This document shows positions 1-7,333 of a stretch of DNA of 64,000 nt, one piece after another. The notes beneath the pieces were generated by a model. It saw only the letters and a list, made by a program, of their open reading frames with translations, made no database searches and was not told the origin of the DNA. The translations under genes and the position numbers were made by a program. How positions within the stretch are numbered: position 1 is the stretch's first letter; the number at the start of each line of letters is the position of its first letter. The stretch comes from a virus. The stretch covers positions 1 to 64,000 of the IMG/VR virus record IMGVR_UViG_3300043436_004480. One strand, given 5' to 3'.

Positions 1-250
1 CATTCCAGATGTTACAACCATTATCAACCAAAAATTTGATGTTTGTATCACCATTCAAAAACCACAGAAGTTCTGCAACTATGTTTTTAAATGATAACTT
101 TCTTAATTCAAGAAGTGGAAATCTTTCTTGAAGATCAAATCTCATCTGATAACCGAATAAAGATTTTGTAGCAGGCATATTTGCTCTCGCTGCTGGTTTA
201 TCCACACCTTCTGATAATATATCAGAAAGTAATTTTGCGTACTGTTTCAT
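1..250 (-). CDS. thyA: Thymidylate synthase, N-terminal part (cut by window edge)
   Basis: The first 83 residues of a ThyA-type thymidylate synthase are visible; the rest lies before base 1. ThyA methylates dUMP to dTMP using methylene-tetrahydrofolate in the cytoplasm. The fragment starts MKQYAKLLSDIL, then SLFGYQMRFDL, a FPLLELRKL segment and ELLWFLNGDTNIKFL, and ends at CNIW. This order of motifs is diagnostic of the family's N-terminal third. The ATG lies 2 bp after the stop of the upstream gene, so it sits in a tight operon. It fits the other nucleotide genes nearby (MazG-like, UNG, MazZ-like). The active-site cysteine is outside the window, so activity cannot be judged. Confidence 0.93.
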   Translation of the reverse strand, partial: MKQYAKLLSDILSEGVDKPAARANMPATKSLFGYQMRFDLQERFPLLELRKLSFKNIVAELLWFLNGDTNIKFLVDNGCNIWN

Positions 251-252
251 TC

Positions 253-585
253 TTAAAGTTTTGGTAAATGATCTGTTTTGATTAGAACTGACAATAAAAA
301 TTCATACCTTTCAGGAAAGTTTATTGCGTATTCTAATACTGCTTCTTCGGTTCCAAAATTATAATACGGTAAATTCCGAATTACTTTTCTCAGATTCAGG
401 TAATTCTTGTGTTTAGCAAGTATTTGTCTAAAAGAAATTTGATCTGGAAAGGAAGTCATTTTTGAGTGAATGACATTTATTCTTAACTCTGAATGCGGAT
501 CAATTTCCTTGTTTAGTACAAAGTCTTGTAACAGAAGACTTATTTCTACTTTACTTTCAAATGGTATGTTTTCGGTGGTATACAT
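253..585 (-). CDS. Hypothetical protein, 110 aa
   Basis: I do not recognise this protein. It is soluble-looking and rich in charged and aliphatic residues, with no membrane segment or obvious motif. It lies between a 60-residue gene and thyA with 2-bp gaps on both sides, which supports it as a real operon member. Its place next to thyA suggests, but does not show, a role in early metabolism. Confidence 0.75.
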   Translation of the reverse strand: MYTTENIPFESKVEISLLLQDFVLNKEIDPHSELRINVIHSKMTSFPDQISFRQILAKHKNYLNLRKVIRNLPYYNFGTEEAVLEYAINFPERYEFLLSVLIKTDHLPKL

Positions 586-587
586 TT

Positions 588-770
588 CTAGTCTTCGGTT
601 AAGTCCAAGTCATTGTCTGGATCTCTATCATTTAATGTAGGATCCAATTCGGAAATTTCCATCACATAATTTAAGGCATCTAAAACACCTTTGTTAAAAT
701 CTGACGGATCATTATCGTAATTTTCAGTTGCTCTTTTTTGAGCAGCACTAACTTCGTTTTTGTATAACAT
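588..770 (-). CDS. Small acidic hypothetical protein, 60 aa
   Basis: I place the start at the internal ATG (MLYKNEVSAAQKRA), because it lies 2 bp after the stop of the upstream small frame and matches the spacing of its neighbours. A longer frame from 827 would overlap that frame. The C-terminus is very acidic (DPDNDLDLTED). Function unknown. Confidence 0.6.
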   Translation of the reverse strand: MLYKNEVSAAQKRATENYDNDPSDFNKGVLDALNYVMEISELDPTLNDRDPDNDLDLTED

Positions 771-772
771 AG

Positions 773-988
773 TTATTCTAGGCAAAGAAGTTTTAAGTTT
801 GAGAGTTCTAAGTCTGTTAAATTGCAATGATTCAAATGTTTACTTACAATTTCAGAAGTTGCAATTGAAAGAAACGCAACAAACATATTAAGTTTAAACT
901 TTGTCCCAGAAAAGAAAGAAAGATTCTCGACGTGTTCTTTAGTTTTCTGGTTCGGATATGGCACTTGTACTTTCTTGATGTTCACCAT
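773..988 (-). CDS. Hypothetical protein, up to 71 aa
   Basis: This frame fills the 170 bp between the stop of the 184-residue gene and the 60-residue gene, and stops 2 bp before the latter. The ATG at 988 gives a 50-bp overlap with the upstream gene; an internal ATG at 886 would avoid it and give 37 residues. The middle contains FFSGTKF, encoded by a one-base variant of the dispersed CCCAGAAAAAG motif. No domain is recognised. Confidence 0.45.
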   Translation of the reverse strand: MVNIKKVQVPYPNQKTKEHVENLSFFSGTKFKLNMFVAFLSIATSEIVSKHLNHCNLTDLELSNLKLLCLE

Positions 989-1493
989 TCTTTTCTTTTT
1001 CTAAAGTTTCAATGTGAGAAATTATTGATGGTATGAATTCAGGTCTAATGTTCAGAACTTCTGTTACCATCTTCAAGAAAACATAATTATCAAAACTATG
1101 TAATGCTAAATCAAAGAAAATTTCAGAAGCATCCCAATAAGTTTCATCTAAACCTTGATTTTCTCCATCTAGTATTTCCTTTGATAAATCTTTTTCCAGA
1201 TTGTCAACTAGAGTATTAGCTAGTTCTAATAATTTTAATCTTTGTTGCTCATTTGTCTTATTCTTAAAAGGATTCAAGAACTGAGTTGTTGTCTGCGTTT
1301 GCTTTAACAACATTGAATAAATGAACAAAACTTTTGCATTTTGATCTTCCGTTCTTAAATACGGCATTTTTTCTGCTCTTCGTTTATTAAAACGAATCTG
1401 TCTAGCAGTTAAATTTTTCTTGAAATGGTCTTTCTTTTTACTGTTTTCAGTATAAAGATTTATGATTTGTTCTAATGTTGGCTTTTGATTCAT
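939..1493 (-). CDS. Hypothetical protein, 184 aa
   Basis: Unrecognised protein with a basic N-terminal half (FKKNLTARQIRFNKRRAEK) followed by an acidic helical part. It begins just after a rho-independent terminator and its own ATG. The basic segment could bind nucleic acid, but that is only inference. It is the first gene of the thyA-side small-gene cluster. Confidence 0.75.
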   Translation of the reverse strand: MNQKPTLEQIINLYTENSKKKDHFKKNLTARQIRFNKRRAEKMPYLRTEDQNAKVLFIYSMLLKQTQTTTQFLNPFKNKTNEQQRLKLLELANTLVDNLEKDLSKEILDGENQGLDETYWDASEIFFDLALHSFDNYVFLKMVTEVLNIRPEFIPSIISHIETLEKEKNGEHQESTSAISEPEN

Positions 1494-1500
1494 AGAAACG

Positions 1501-1520
1501 AAAAGGAGCCTTTCGGCTCC
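1501..1520 (-). terminator. Rho-independent terminator after the 48-aa gene
   Basis: On the - strand GGAGCC-GAAA-GGCTCC forms a 6-bp GC-rich stem followed by TTTT. It lies 1 bp past the stop of the 48-residue gene and just upstream of the 184-residue gene. Confidence 0.75.
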
Positions 1521-1521
1521 G

Positions 1522-1668
1522 TTATAGTAAGATAGTAAACAAATTCTGTTTGATCATCTCAAACAGCGTTTCTTTGCGTTGTGATAAAAGTTCCATTCTT
1601 CTTTCGTATGGTAAAGAAGCGATGATTTTTTGGTCTTTGGTCAGTTTTGTTTTTTCTGTCTGTTTCAT
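1522..1668 (-). CDS. Small basic hypothetical protein, 48 aa
   Basis: A short frame begins MKQTEKTKLTKDQKII and ends NLFTILL. It is framed by a good host-type promoter upstream (1692-1721) and an immediate terminator downstream, so it looks like a small monocistronic unit. It is lysine- and arginine-rich with a helical middle (LPYERRMELLSQRKETLF). Function unknown; a small host-directed early protein is plausible. Confidence 0.7.
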   Translation of the reverse strand: MKQTEKTKLTKDQKIIASLPYERRMELLSQRKETLFEMIKQNLFTILL

Positions 1669-1691
1669 AGTGGTTGTTGTGTTTAGATATA

Positions 1692-1721
1692 CAAATATAA
1701 AACAAACTTTTGAACTATCAA
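1692..1721 (-). promoter_or_regulatory. Host-type (Bacteroidetes) promoter for the 48-aa gene
   Basis: On the - strand a -33 TTG and a -7 TATATTTG are separated by 19 bp, matching the Bacteroidetes primary sigma consensus (TTG, 19-20, TAnnTTTG). The small gene starts about 24 bp further on. Confidence 0.7.
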
Positions 1722-1726
1722 ACTAT

Positions 1727-2509
1727 TTATGCACCTTTATCAATAGTAGGTTTGATTGCCGATTCGGGATTATCTAATACCGCAGGAGAAAAATATGGAT
1801 TTTTGCACAATATGGCATTACTATCAAATTTCTGTTGTGCTTCCGGTTGCTTTGAAATATAGAAAGTCTCCATTTCTTCGGCAGTATATACCCAGTCCTG
1901 TCGAACACTCATTTTTAAAGCATTGTATTCTGCTTTTACATCACGATTGTTTGCAGCTTCTTCTGAAAACTTAGTTCCATATCTTAGCCACAACTTTAAA
2001 TAGTTCATGTTCATACATTGAACAAGGAACGATCTTATGTCTTTGTGTCCAGATGGGGAATCTTTGATTTCGTACAAATATAAACTTGCATACAATTGAG
2101 CCATTACTGACACAATTTCTTGCTTGTTTATTGGCTTTTTGTACTCTACCGTTTTCTTAATTACATCTGCAAAATCTAACAGTAAGTAATTTAATGTTTT
2201 TGTCCCAGATAAATTTGAGTAAATATTTTTATCTGCTCCGAAAGACGTTGTCCAACTTAAAATTAAAGTTTCAACAAGATCTGTTATTCCTAACAAATCC
2301 ATAAGAATAGAAGAATAATACAGAATGTCTCCGGTTTCTTCTAATCTGTTTATGTAGTCTTTTTTGTCTATTGCTGCCGACAATTCTGGAAGTTCAGAAA
2401 TAATACCAACAAATGCGTGATATATTTCTTGATTTTCAGTAGTTTTGTTCCAAGTGACTTTACAGTTTGCAGTATAAGGTGCAAAAATTGGAGTTACGTT
2501 TATATCCAT
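1727..2509 (-). CDS. MazG-like nucleotide pyrophosphohydrolase, 260 aa
   Basis: Residues 30-72 carry the MazG superfamily signature: E39-L-P-E42 followed by E58-T-G-D61 within a helical segment ending in ILYYSSILMDLLG. This ExxE...ExxD arrangement binds the magnesium used to hydrolyse nucleoside triphosphates to monophosphates plus pyrophosphate. The remaining 190 residues are helical and unassigned, making it longer than a minimal MazG domain (about 100 residues). Possible roles are cleaning non-canonical dNTPs, dUTP removal beside ThyA and UNG, or lowering (p)ppGpp; the sequence does not decide. It overlaps the UNG gene by 1 bp. Confidence 0.65.
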   Translation of the reverse strand: MDINVTPIFAPYTANCKVTWNKTTENQEIYHAFVGIISELPELSAAIDKKDYINRLEETGDILYYSSILMDLLGITDLVETLILSWTTSFGADKNIYSNLSGTKTLNYLLLDFADVIKKTVEYKKPINKQEIVSVMAQLYASLYLYEIKDSPSGHKDIRSFLVQCMNMNYLKLWLRYGTKFSEEAANNRDVKAEYNALKMSVRQDWVYTAEEMETFYISKQPEAQQKFDSNAILCKNPYFSPAVLDNPESAIKPTIDKGA

Positions 2510-3207
2510 TACCAGATTATTTCCGTTTGGTTTGTTAGTTTGAGAGCAACATTTATTTGCTGGAAGATTTGCTCATTCTCCCATTTTCTTTCTTCTCTTG
2601 CTGCAAATGCAGGATGTTCAGTTTCTTTTACCATATGTACAGAAGACACATATCTGCTGAAAGTTTTTGCTTTGGAACCAATAAAACAGAATAGTAATTT
2701 TCTATCTGTTGTACGAGCGCAAAGTTCTTTTATTACGTTACGAGTAAAATATTCCCAACCTTTTTCATAATGCGAACTAGATTCTTTTTCTCTTACTGTA
2801 AGTACAGAATTTAACAAGAATACTCCTTGATCTACCCAAGACTGCAAAGTTAAGTCTTTTGAAGCAGTTTTACTAGCATTCATTAAAATTTTTAATGTTA
2901 CAGGAGGTCTATGTTTGCTAAGTTGTGAAGCAAATGCCCTTCCCATTGCGTGTTCATTTGGATATGGATCTTGCCCCACTAAGATAACTTTTACTTTTTC
3001 TGGGGGTAAATCTCTGAACATTTTAAATGTATCAGAACTTTTCGGGTAAATATTAAATTTAGATCTTTCTTCTGCTAAAAAAGTTTTTAAAGCTTTCATA
3101 TCTCTAGATTCTAAATATTTACCAATAAGATTAGCCCATTCGTTTCCTAAAAAACGAATGGTGCTATCTTGAGGTTTATATGCAAACAGTTCTAGCTGGC
3201 TGGACAT
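2509..3207 (-). CDS. ung: Uracil-DNA glycosylase, family 1-like
   Basis: The enzyme removes uracil from DNA to start base excision repair. The water-activating loop is GQDPYP (residues 78-83, Asp80), followed by LLNSVLT (131-137) and a minor-groove loop containing HP (198-199) in TEHPAFAA. These match family 1 UNG with small deviations (GQDPYH and HPSPLS are usual). The length of 232 residues is normal. It overlaps the macro-like gene upstream by 16 bp. UNG is a known core gene of many crAss-like phages. The codons for PEKVKV carry an exact copy of the dispersed 11-mer. Confidence 0.92.
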   Translation of the reverse strand: MSSQLELFAYKPQDSTIRFLGNEWANLIGKYLESRDMKALKTFLAEERSKFNIYPKSSDTFKMFRDLPPEKVKVILVGQDPYPNEHAMGRAFASQLSKHRPPVTLKILMNASKTASKDLTLQSWVDQGVFLLNSVLTVREKESSSHYEKGWEYFTRNVIKELCARTTDRKLLFCFIGSKAKTFSRYVSSVHMVKETEHPAFAAREERKWENEQIFQQINVALKLTNQTEIIW

Positions 3208-3749
3208 ATGCGCTCTAACATTTCTTCTTTAAATTCAGAAGGAAATATAACAAATTGCTTTATTACTTCTCTCAAACTTTCTTCCATCATAGAAATATAC
3301 TTAAATAAAGTATTTACTATATAGTCAGCCGAAAGTTCAGATAATCCGGTTCCTATTGCAGAAAGAATATAAGTTTGATCAGAATGCATATTTATTAGTA
3401 CTGATTGAAGAAAGTGTTCAATACTTTTTTCAACTATAAACTTCTGGTCAACATCTATATTATTTCTTGTCAAACTCTTTGTAGGCAATGCATAAGTTTG
3501 TCCTGTAAAGCCTTCCGCAATTCCTATCTTTGCTCCTAAATGTTCATGTGCAAACTTTGCTGCACCTGCTCCATGAATACCTTCAATATTAGAACCGAAT
3601 ACAAAAATTAAATTTTTGTTGTTTCGATAATCTTCTACTGATGGCCATTTTTTGAAAATGTAAAATCCAGAATGACCTTTTTCATCTAATGGAGAAGCTA
3701 ATCCTCTGCTAACAAGCAGACTTAATTTAGAATTCGTTTTCATCTTCAT
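3192..3749 (-). CDS. Macro-domain-like phage protein (A1S_2505 type)
   Basis: Residues about 48-95 contain FVFGSNIEGIHGAGAAKFA, then GAKIGIAEGFTGQTYALPTKS. This is typical of a phage/bacterial family annotated as macro-domain-like, and SAIGTGLS further on resembles its second glycine-rich loop. Macro domains bind ADP-ribose or related nucleotides, so counteracting host NAD or ADP-ribose signalling is a possible role (inference). An ATG at 3743 is an alternative start. It overlaps both neighbours. Confidence 0.65.
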   Translation of the reverse strand: MKMKTNSKLSLLVSRGLASPLDEKGHSGFYIFKKWPSVEDYRNNKNLIFVFGSNIEGIHGAGAAKFAHEHLGAKIGIAEGFTGQTYALPTKSLTRNNIDVDQKFIVEKSIEHFLQSVLINMHSDQTYILSAIGTGLSELSADYIVNTLFKYISMMEESLREVIKQFVIFPSEFKEEMLERICPAS

Positions 3750-5151
3750 TAGGTTTTGGTTCTTCTTTAATTTCAGAAAGATCCTTCATATATACAGTTT
3801 CTGCATAGTTTGCTTCAAGATTGAAGTCTATTACAAATCCGTTATAATCACCTTTCTGCTCTTTCATTTTGTAATATTCTTCCATCGAAGAATCTATTAC
3901 ATCATTTTGCTTTTCACCACCAACAAATCTTATTGGAGTAACCGGATTATATTTTCCAGAAGTTTGAATGTGGAAAATTGTGCTTTCAAAGCTTACAAAA
4001 CTCAGAAATTCCTGCGGATTTACTTCTTTTCCTTCGACTTCTCCTAGGAAATAAGAAATTTTTTTCTGCACTTCATCTTCTTCTTGTAAATAAGAAGTTT
4101 TCAAGTATTCTTCTTTTACAGAATCAAAAAGTCTTTTTATGAATACATTTTTAATATCTTCTAAGTTTTCTTCTTGTTCAAGAATAAATTGTCTTATCAA
4201 ATGTTGATAAAAACAAAGTTGCAAGATGTCAGTATCACCTTTGTTTGATTCTAAATAATCTACTGCGGAACTATAATTAGTTTTGTAATCACTTATTGAA
4301 AACAAAACTTGTCTAAGACCATCTTGTTCAGTCAATGTAAAATCAACTCTTAGATTGTCAATAGTTCCTTTTATCTCTTTACAAACTATCTGCAATTCTC
4401 TAAAGAAAACTGAAAAAGTAAATACTTTTCCTAATTCTGTTTCTCTAATGCTTAGTTTTACAGTATCTCCTTCGTTGTATAGATACTTGTAGAAGTTATG
4501 ATTTTTCAAATTATCAATACTTCTCTGCAAAGTTTGTCTTACTTCTGGAGTAACTAACAATTCAGTTTCCGGATTGTAAGTAACCAAAGCTTTGAAAAAC
4601 TCTTTATTTTCCAAAATGTCCAATTGCTCTAAAAAGAAATCAGCATTTTTATACCTTTTACTTTGTGTAGCAAGGAATGCACGAGTTACAGAAGCAGAGT
4701 TTTTCCAAACTTCGTTGTCTTTATTGTAATATCCTGCTTTGAATTCCCTAAGAAATTCTTCTTTGTAATTATCTGGATCTAAATCTGGATATAAATTTTT
4801 GTATTTTTCAACATACAAGTTTCTTTCTTCACGAGCAACCGCATTTATGAAAATACCGGTCTGTGTTGATTCATCTGGGCCTGTTGCAGATAGAATTTTT
4901 ACTTTGTCTGGATCTGCCATATACATATGGAAAGCGTTTCCAAATGCAACAGCTTTCTTTTGTTGTTCAGGTTCTAAAATACCTTCTTCTTCTGCTTCTT
5001 GTCTTGCTAGTTCAAGACCTTTGTAGTATTGATATTTTTGAGGAGAACCTCCTAAATATATAGATAATAATCTTAAGTCGGAAAAACTGACTTGAGAAAT
5101 TGATCTATATTCTTCTGTTGGTAATTGTTTGCAGAACGTGGACTTGTCCAT
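3727..5151 (-). CDS. PD-(D/E)XK superfamily nuclease, 474 aa
   Basis: The N-terminus (YRSISQVSFSDLRLLSIYLGG, then KAVAFGNAFHMYM) matches the entry and metal-histidine region of RecB/YqaJ-like exonucleases. The core follows with an Asp in GTIDNLRVDF and the D-x-K element in SISDYKT, then a helix with Gln/Tyr (LQLCFYQHLI). Such enzymes resect or degrade DNA ends in recombination and repair. The start overlaps the resolvase gene by 79 bp, needed to keep the conserved N-terminus. Neighbours (UNG, RusA-like) support a repair and recombination module. Confidence 0.75.
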   Translation of the reverse strand: MDKSTFCKQLPTEEYRSISQVSFSDLRLLSIYLGGSPQKYQYYKGLELARQEAEEEGILEPEQQKKAVAFGNAFHMYMADPDKVKILSATGPDESTQTGIFINAVAREERNLYVEKYKNLYPDLDPDNYKEEFLREFKAGYYNKDNEVWKNSASVTRAFLATQSKRYKNADFFLEQLDILENKEFFKALVTYNPETELLVTPEVRQTLQRSIDNLKNHNFYKYLYNEGDTVKLSIRETELGKVFTFSVFFRELQIVCKEIKGTIDNLRVDFTLTEQDGLRQVLFSISDYKTNYSSAVDYLESNKGDTDILQLCFYQHLIRQFILEQEENLEDIKNVFIKRLFDSVKEEYLKTSYLQEEDEVQKKISYFLGEVEGKEVNPQEFLSFVSFESTIFHIQTSGKYNPVTPIRFVGGEKQNDVIDSSMEEYYKMKEQKGDYNGFVIDFNLEANYAETVYMKDLSEIKEEPKPNEDENEF

Positions 5152-5558
5152 ATTATTACTGATGCTTTAGTTTTTGATATTTCGTAACCTTCAAATACTG
5201 GAACGATAGTAGTTGAATCATCATCTTCTATCCATTCGAATTTTGTTAGTAAATCTAAAAGTAAATGGCAAACATTATGATAATCAAATCTTATCTTACT
5301 CGGTCTTATAAAATACATATGCAAATTATAAGGTTTTTCAAGATTTTCAATTGATTTCAGAAACTTGTTTTTAAAAGTAACAAACGAAAGTTCATTTCTT
5401 TCTGCCCAATCTTTAACTCTTGAAGAAGAGTGTATGATTGCTCTACCTTTTATTACTTTTATTCCTTTTGTGTTTTTTAGTGAAGGTATATTCCCAAAAA
5501 AAACAAAGAAAGTGGGCTTGTTACACCCACTTTCCAGATTTTCATTACTTTGCATCAC
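5073..5558 (-). CDS. RusA-like Holliday junction resolvase
   Basis: The fold signature is GNIPSLKN at residues 22-29, a serine/tryptophan strand (SSRVKDWAE), FDYHNVCHLLLDLL at 91-104 with Asp92 and Asp102, and EDDDS at 111-115. In RusA three conserved aspartates in these places bind magnesium and cut four-way DNA junctions. Length 161 is slightly above the usual 120-140. The stop lies inside the next gene's 5' end. A role in resolving replication intermediates before packaging is likely. Confidence 0.78.
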   Translation of the reverse strand: MMQSNENLESGCNKPTFFVFFGNIPSLKNTKGIKVIKGRAIIHSSSRVKDWAERNELSFVTFKNKFLKSIENLEKPYNLHMYFIRPSKIRFDYHNVCHLLLDLLTKFEWIEDDDSTTIVPVFEGYEISKTKASVIIWTSPRSANNYQQKNIDQFLKSVFPT

Positions 5559-7332
5559 TAGGATTCAAAAGTTTATCGAATTCATCAAGATTCATAAGCT
5601 TTTCAGCATTATTTTCTGTAATTGGACTATCCGATCTTGAGAATTGAATATTCGTTTTATTTACAGACTTTCCTTGTTCATCAAAGTCTCTTGTTGTAAC
5701 TCTATAAACTATGTAGTTTATAAGTTTATGACGCATTTTCTTAACAGAAGCAATCTTCTTCTGTATTATTTCCTCTTCTTCTTTCGAAACGAGCAAAACA
5801 GCTTCTTCTTCAACTGCTTTATCTTTCTTGGCTTTTTTCTTTTTTGTCTGACCACTTTCTTCTGGTTTTGTTGTAGTATTGTCTTCTGCAACTTCCTGTT
5901 TAGCTTCTTCTCTTACTGCAACTTTTCTAGCAGATGCTTTTTTAGAAACAGTTTTTACAGCTTCTTCTTTTTGTTTTGCAACAGATTCAGGAAGACTCAT
6001 CAACTGTGGAACAGTACCAACACTTGTGTAGAAACGTAAAATTACATCCCTTACAACTCTGAACTTTTCTTGTTCTCCTTCTTCCGCTAACTTTTCTAAT
6101 TTCTCAGAAAGTTCAGAATAGCTAAGTTTAGCTAGTTCAGGATTCTGCTGTTCTACTTTTTCTTTTTCAAACTGTGCATCTAGTGTATTTACAGAAGTAA
6201 GTAGTGCAATTCTTTCTGTTTCTGGCAAAGAATCATAAGAGATTCTATCTCTTAGAACTTTTATAGGATAATACCTACAAACTCTGATTTTTCCACCATC
6301 TTGAGGAACTGCAACTGCATCTTCTGGAGAAAATGCAACCATTAGTAACACATTACCAGAAAAGTTATTTGCGTAGTTATAAGTACCTACGTGTAATCCT
6401 CTTGAACAAGTATTATTAGGATTCGTATCACAATGTTTTCTTTCTATTACCGCAGGAACAAAAAGACTAATATTCATTGATTTTGAATGAGAATCTACAA
6501 ACGAATGAAGTCTGTTTTCTCTATCCAATACCAATTTTTTCATTACTGTAAGTTCGTCAGGATTTGCAGGAACCACTTCAATTTTTCCTCCAACATAATT
6601 AAACTTAACAGTATTCAGATCTGTATTTTCCTCCGAAAGTCTTCTGATGATATTATCTTCTTCTGACAATCCTTGTTTAGAAGTCACTCGTTTGTAACCT
6701 ATCATAAATCCATTATCCATTACAGAAAATAAATTTTCCATAGTAGCATACTTCAGCAAACCTTTTGCTGCAATAGGATCTGGATTTAATGCAACTTTTC
6801 TTAAAAATTCAAGAAGTCCTTGCTTTGAAGAAACTGTACTGAATTTGTGAAACAGTTCCGTAGGAACAGAAATGTTTGTGTTTTTTATTACACAGACTTT
6901 TGTATCTTTTACAGAAATTACTTCAAAGTTGTTTGCAAAGAAAGCAGTTTTTGTAAATTCTCTGCTCTGATCATCTAAAGAGGATAAATCAAACGGTTTT
7001 TCCTCAGTTAAATACTGAATTACAAACGTCTTATTTTTAAATTCTTCTGAATTTTTTACTTTGCCATCAGAAACAACTGTTTCTTTTACTACTTCTCCTA
7101 CAACATCATCTTTTTTGATAAACATATCAATCACTTGACTATGCAAGCTTTGATTTTTAACATTTGTGATTGCAGACTTTACAAGTTCTTTTACCTGATC
7201 ACGAAGTTCTTTCTCTGCAATTATTTTGCTTGCAGTAAAAGTTTCGTTATTCAACGAATAGGAAATTATTAAGGTTTTTCCAACCTGTTTCCATCCGGCA
7301 ATTATGCCTAATGACTTTTGTTTCTTTGCCAT
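5545..7332 (-). CDS. rIIB: rIIB-like protein, 595 aa
   Basis: Residues about 300-350 read CSRGLHVGTYNYA, VLLMVAFSPEDAVAVP, then KIRVCRYYPIKVL, the hallmark of T4 rIIB-like proteins. It is nearly twice the length of T4 rIIB. The C-terminal third is a charged linker rich in Lys, Glu and Ala (EEAKQEVAED, KKKKAKKDKAVEEE) ending in a small globular tail. It follows the rIIA-like gene by 1 bp. T4 rII proteins act at the membrane in exclusion and lysis-inhibition phenotypes; their biochemical role is uncertain, and the same holds here. Confidence 0.75.
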   Translation of the reverse strand: MAKKQKSLGIIAGWKQVGKTLIISYSLNNETFTASKIIAEKELRDQVKELVKSAITNVKNQSLHSQVIDMFIKKDDVVGEVVKETVVSDGKVKNSEEFKNKTFVIQYLTEEKPFDLSSLDDQSREFTKTAFFANNFEVISVKDTKVCVIKNTNISVPTELFHKFSTVSSKQGLLEFLRKVALNPDPIAAKGLLKYATMENLFSVMDNGFMIGYKRVTSKQGLSEEDNIIRRLSEENTDLNTVKFNYVGGKIEVVPANPDELTVMKKLVLDRENRLHSFVDSHSKSMNISLFVPAVIERKHCDTNPNNTCSRGLHVGTYNYANNFSGNVLLMVAFSPEDAVAVPQDGGKIRVCRYYPIKVLRDRISYDSLPETERIALLTSVNTLDAQFEKEKVEQQNPELAKLSYSELSEKLEKLAEEGEQEKFRVVRDVILRFYTSVGTVPQLMSLPESVAKQKEEAVKTVSKKASARKVAVREEAKQEVAEDNTTTKPEESGQTKKKKAKKDKAVEEEAVLLVSKEEEEIIQKKIASVKKMRHKLINYIVYRVTTRDFDEQGKSVNKTNIQFSRSDSPITENNAEKLMNLDEFDKLLNPSDAK

Positions 7333-7333
7333 T

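Noticed and set aside
1550-1777. 75-residue frame on the + strand
   Set aside because: Antisense to the promoter and the 48-residue gene, which are better supported.
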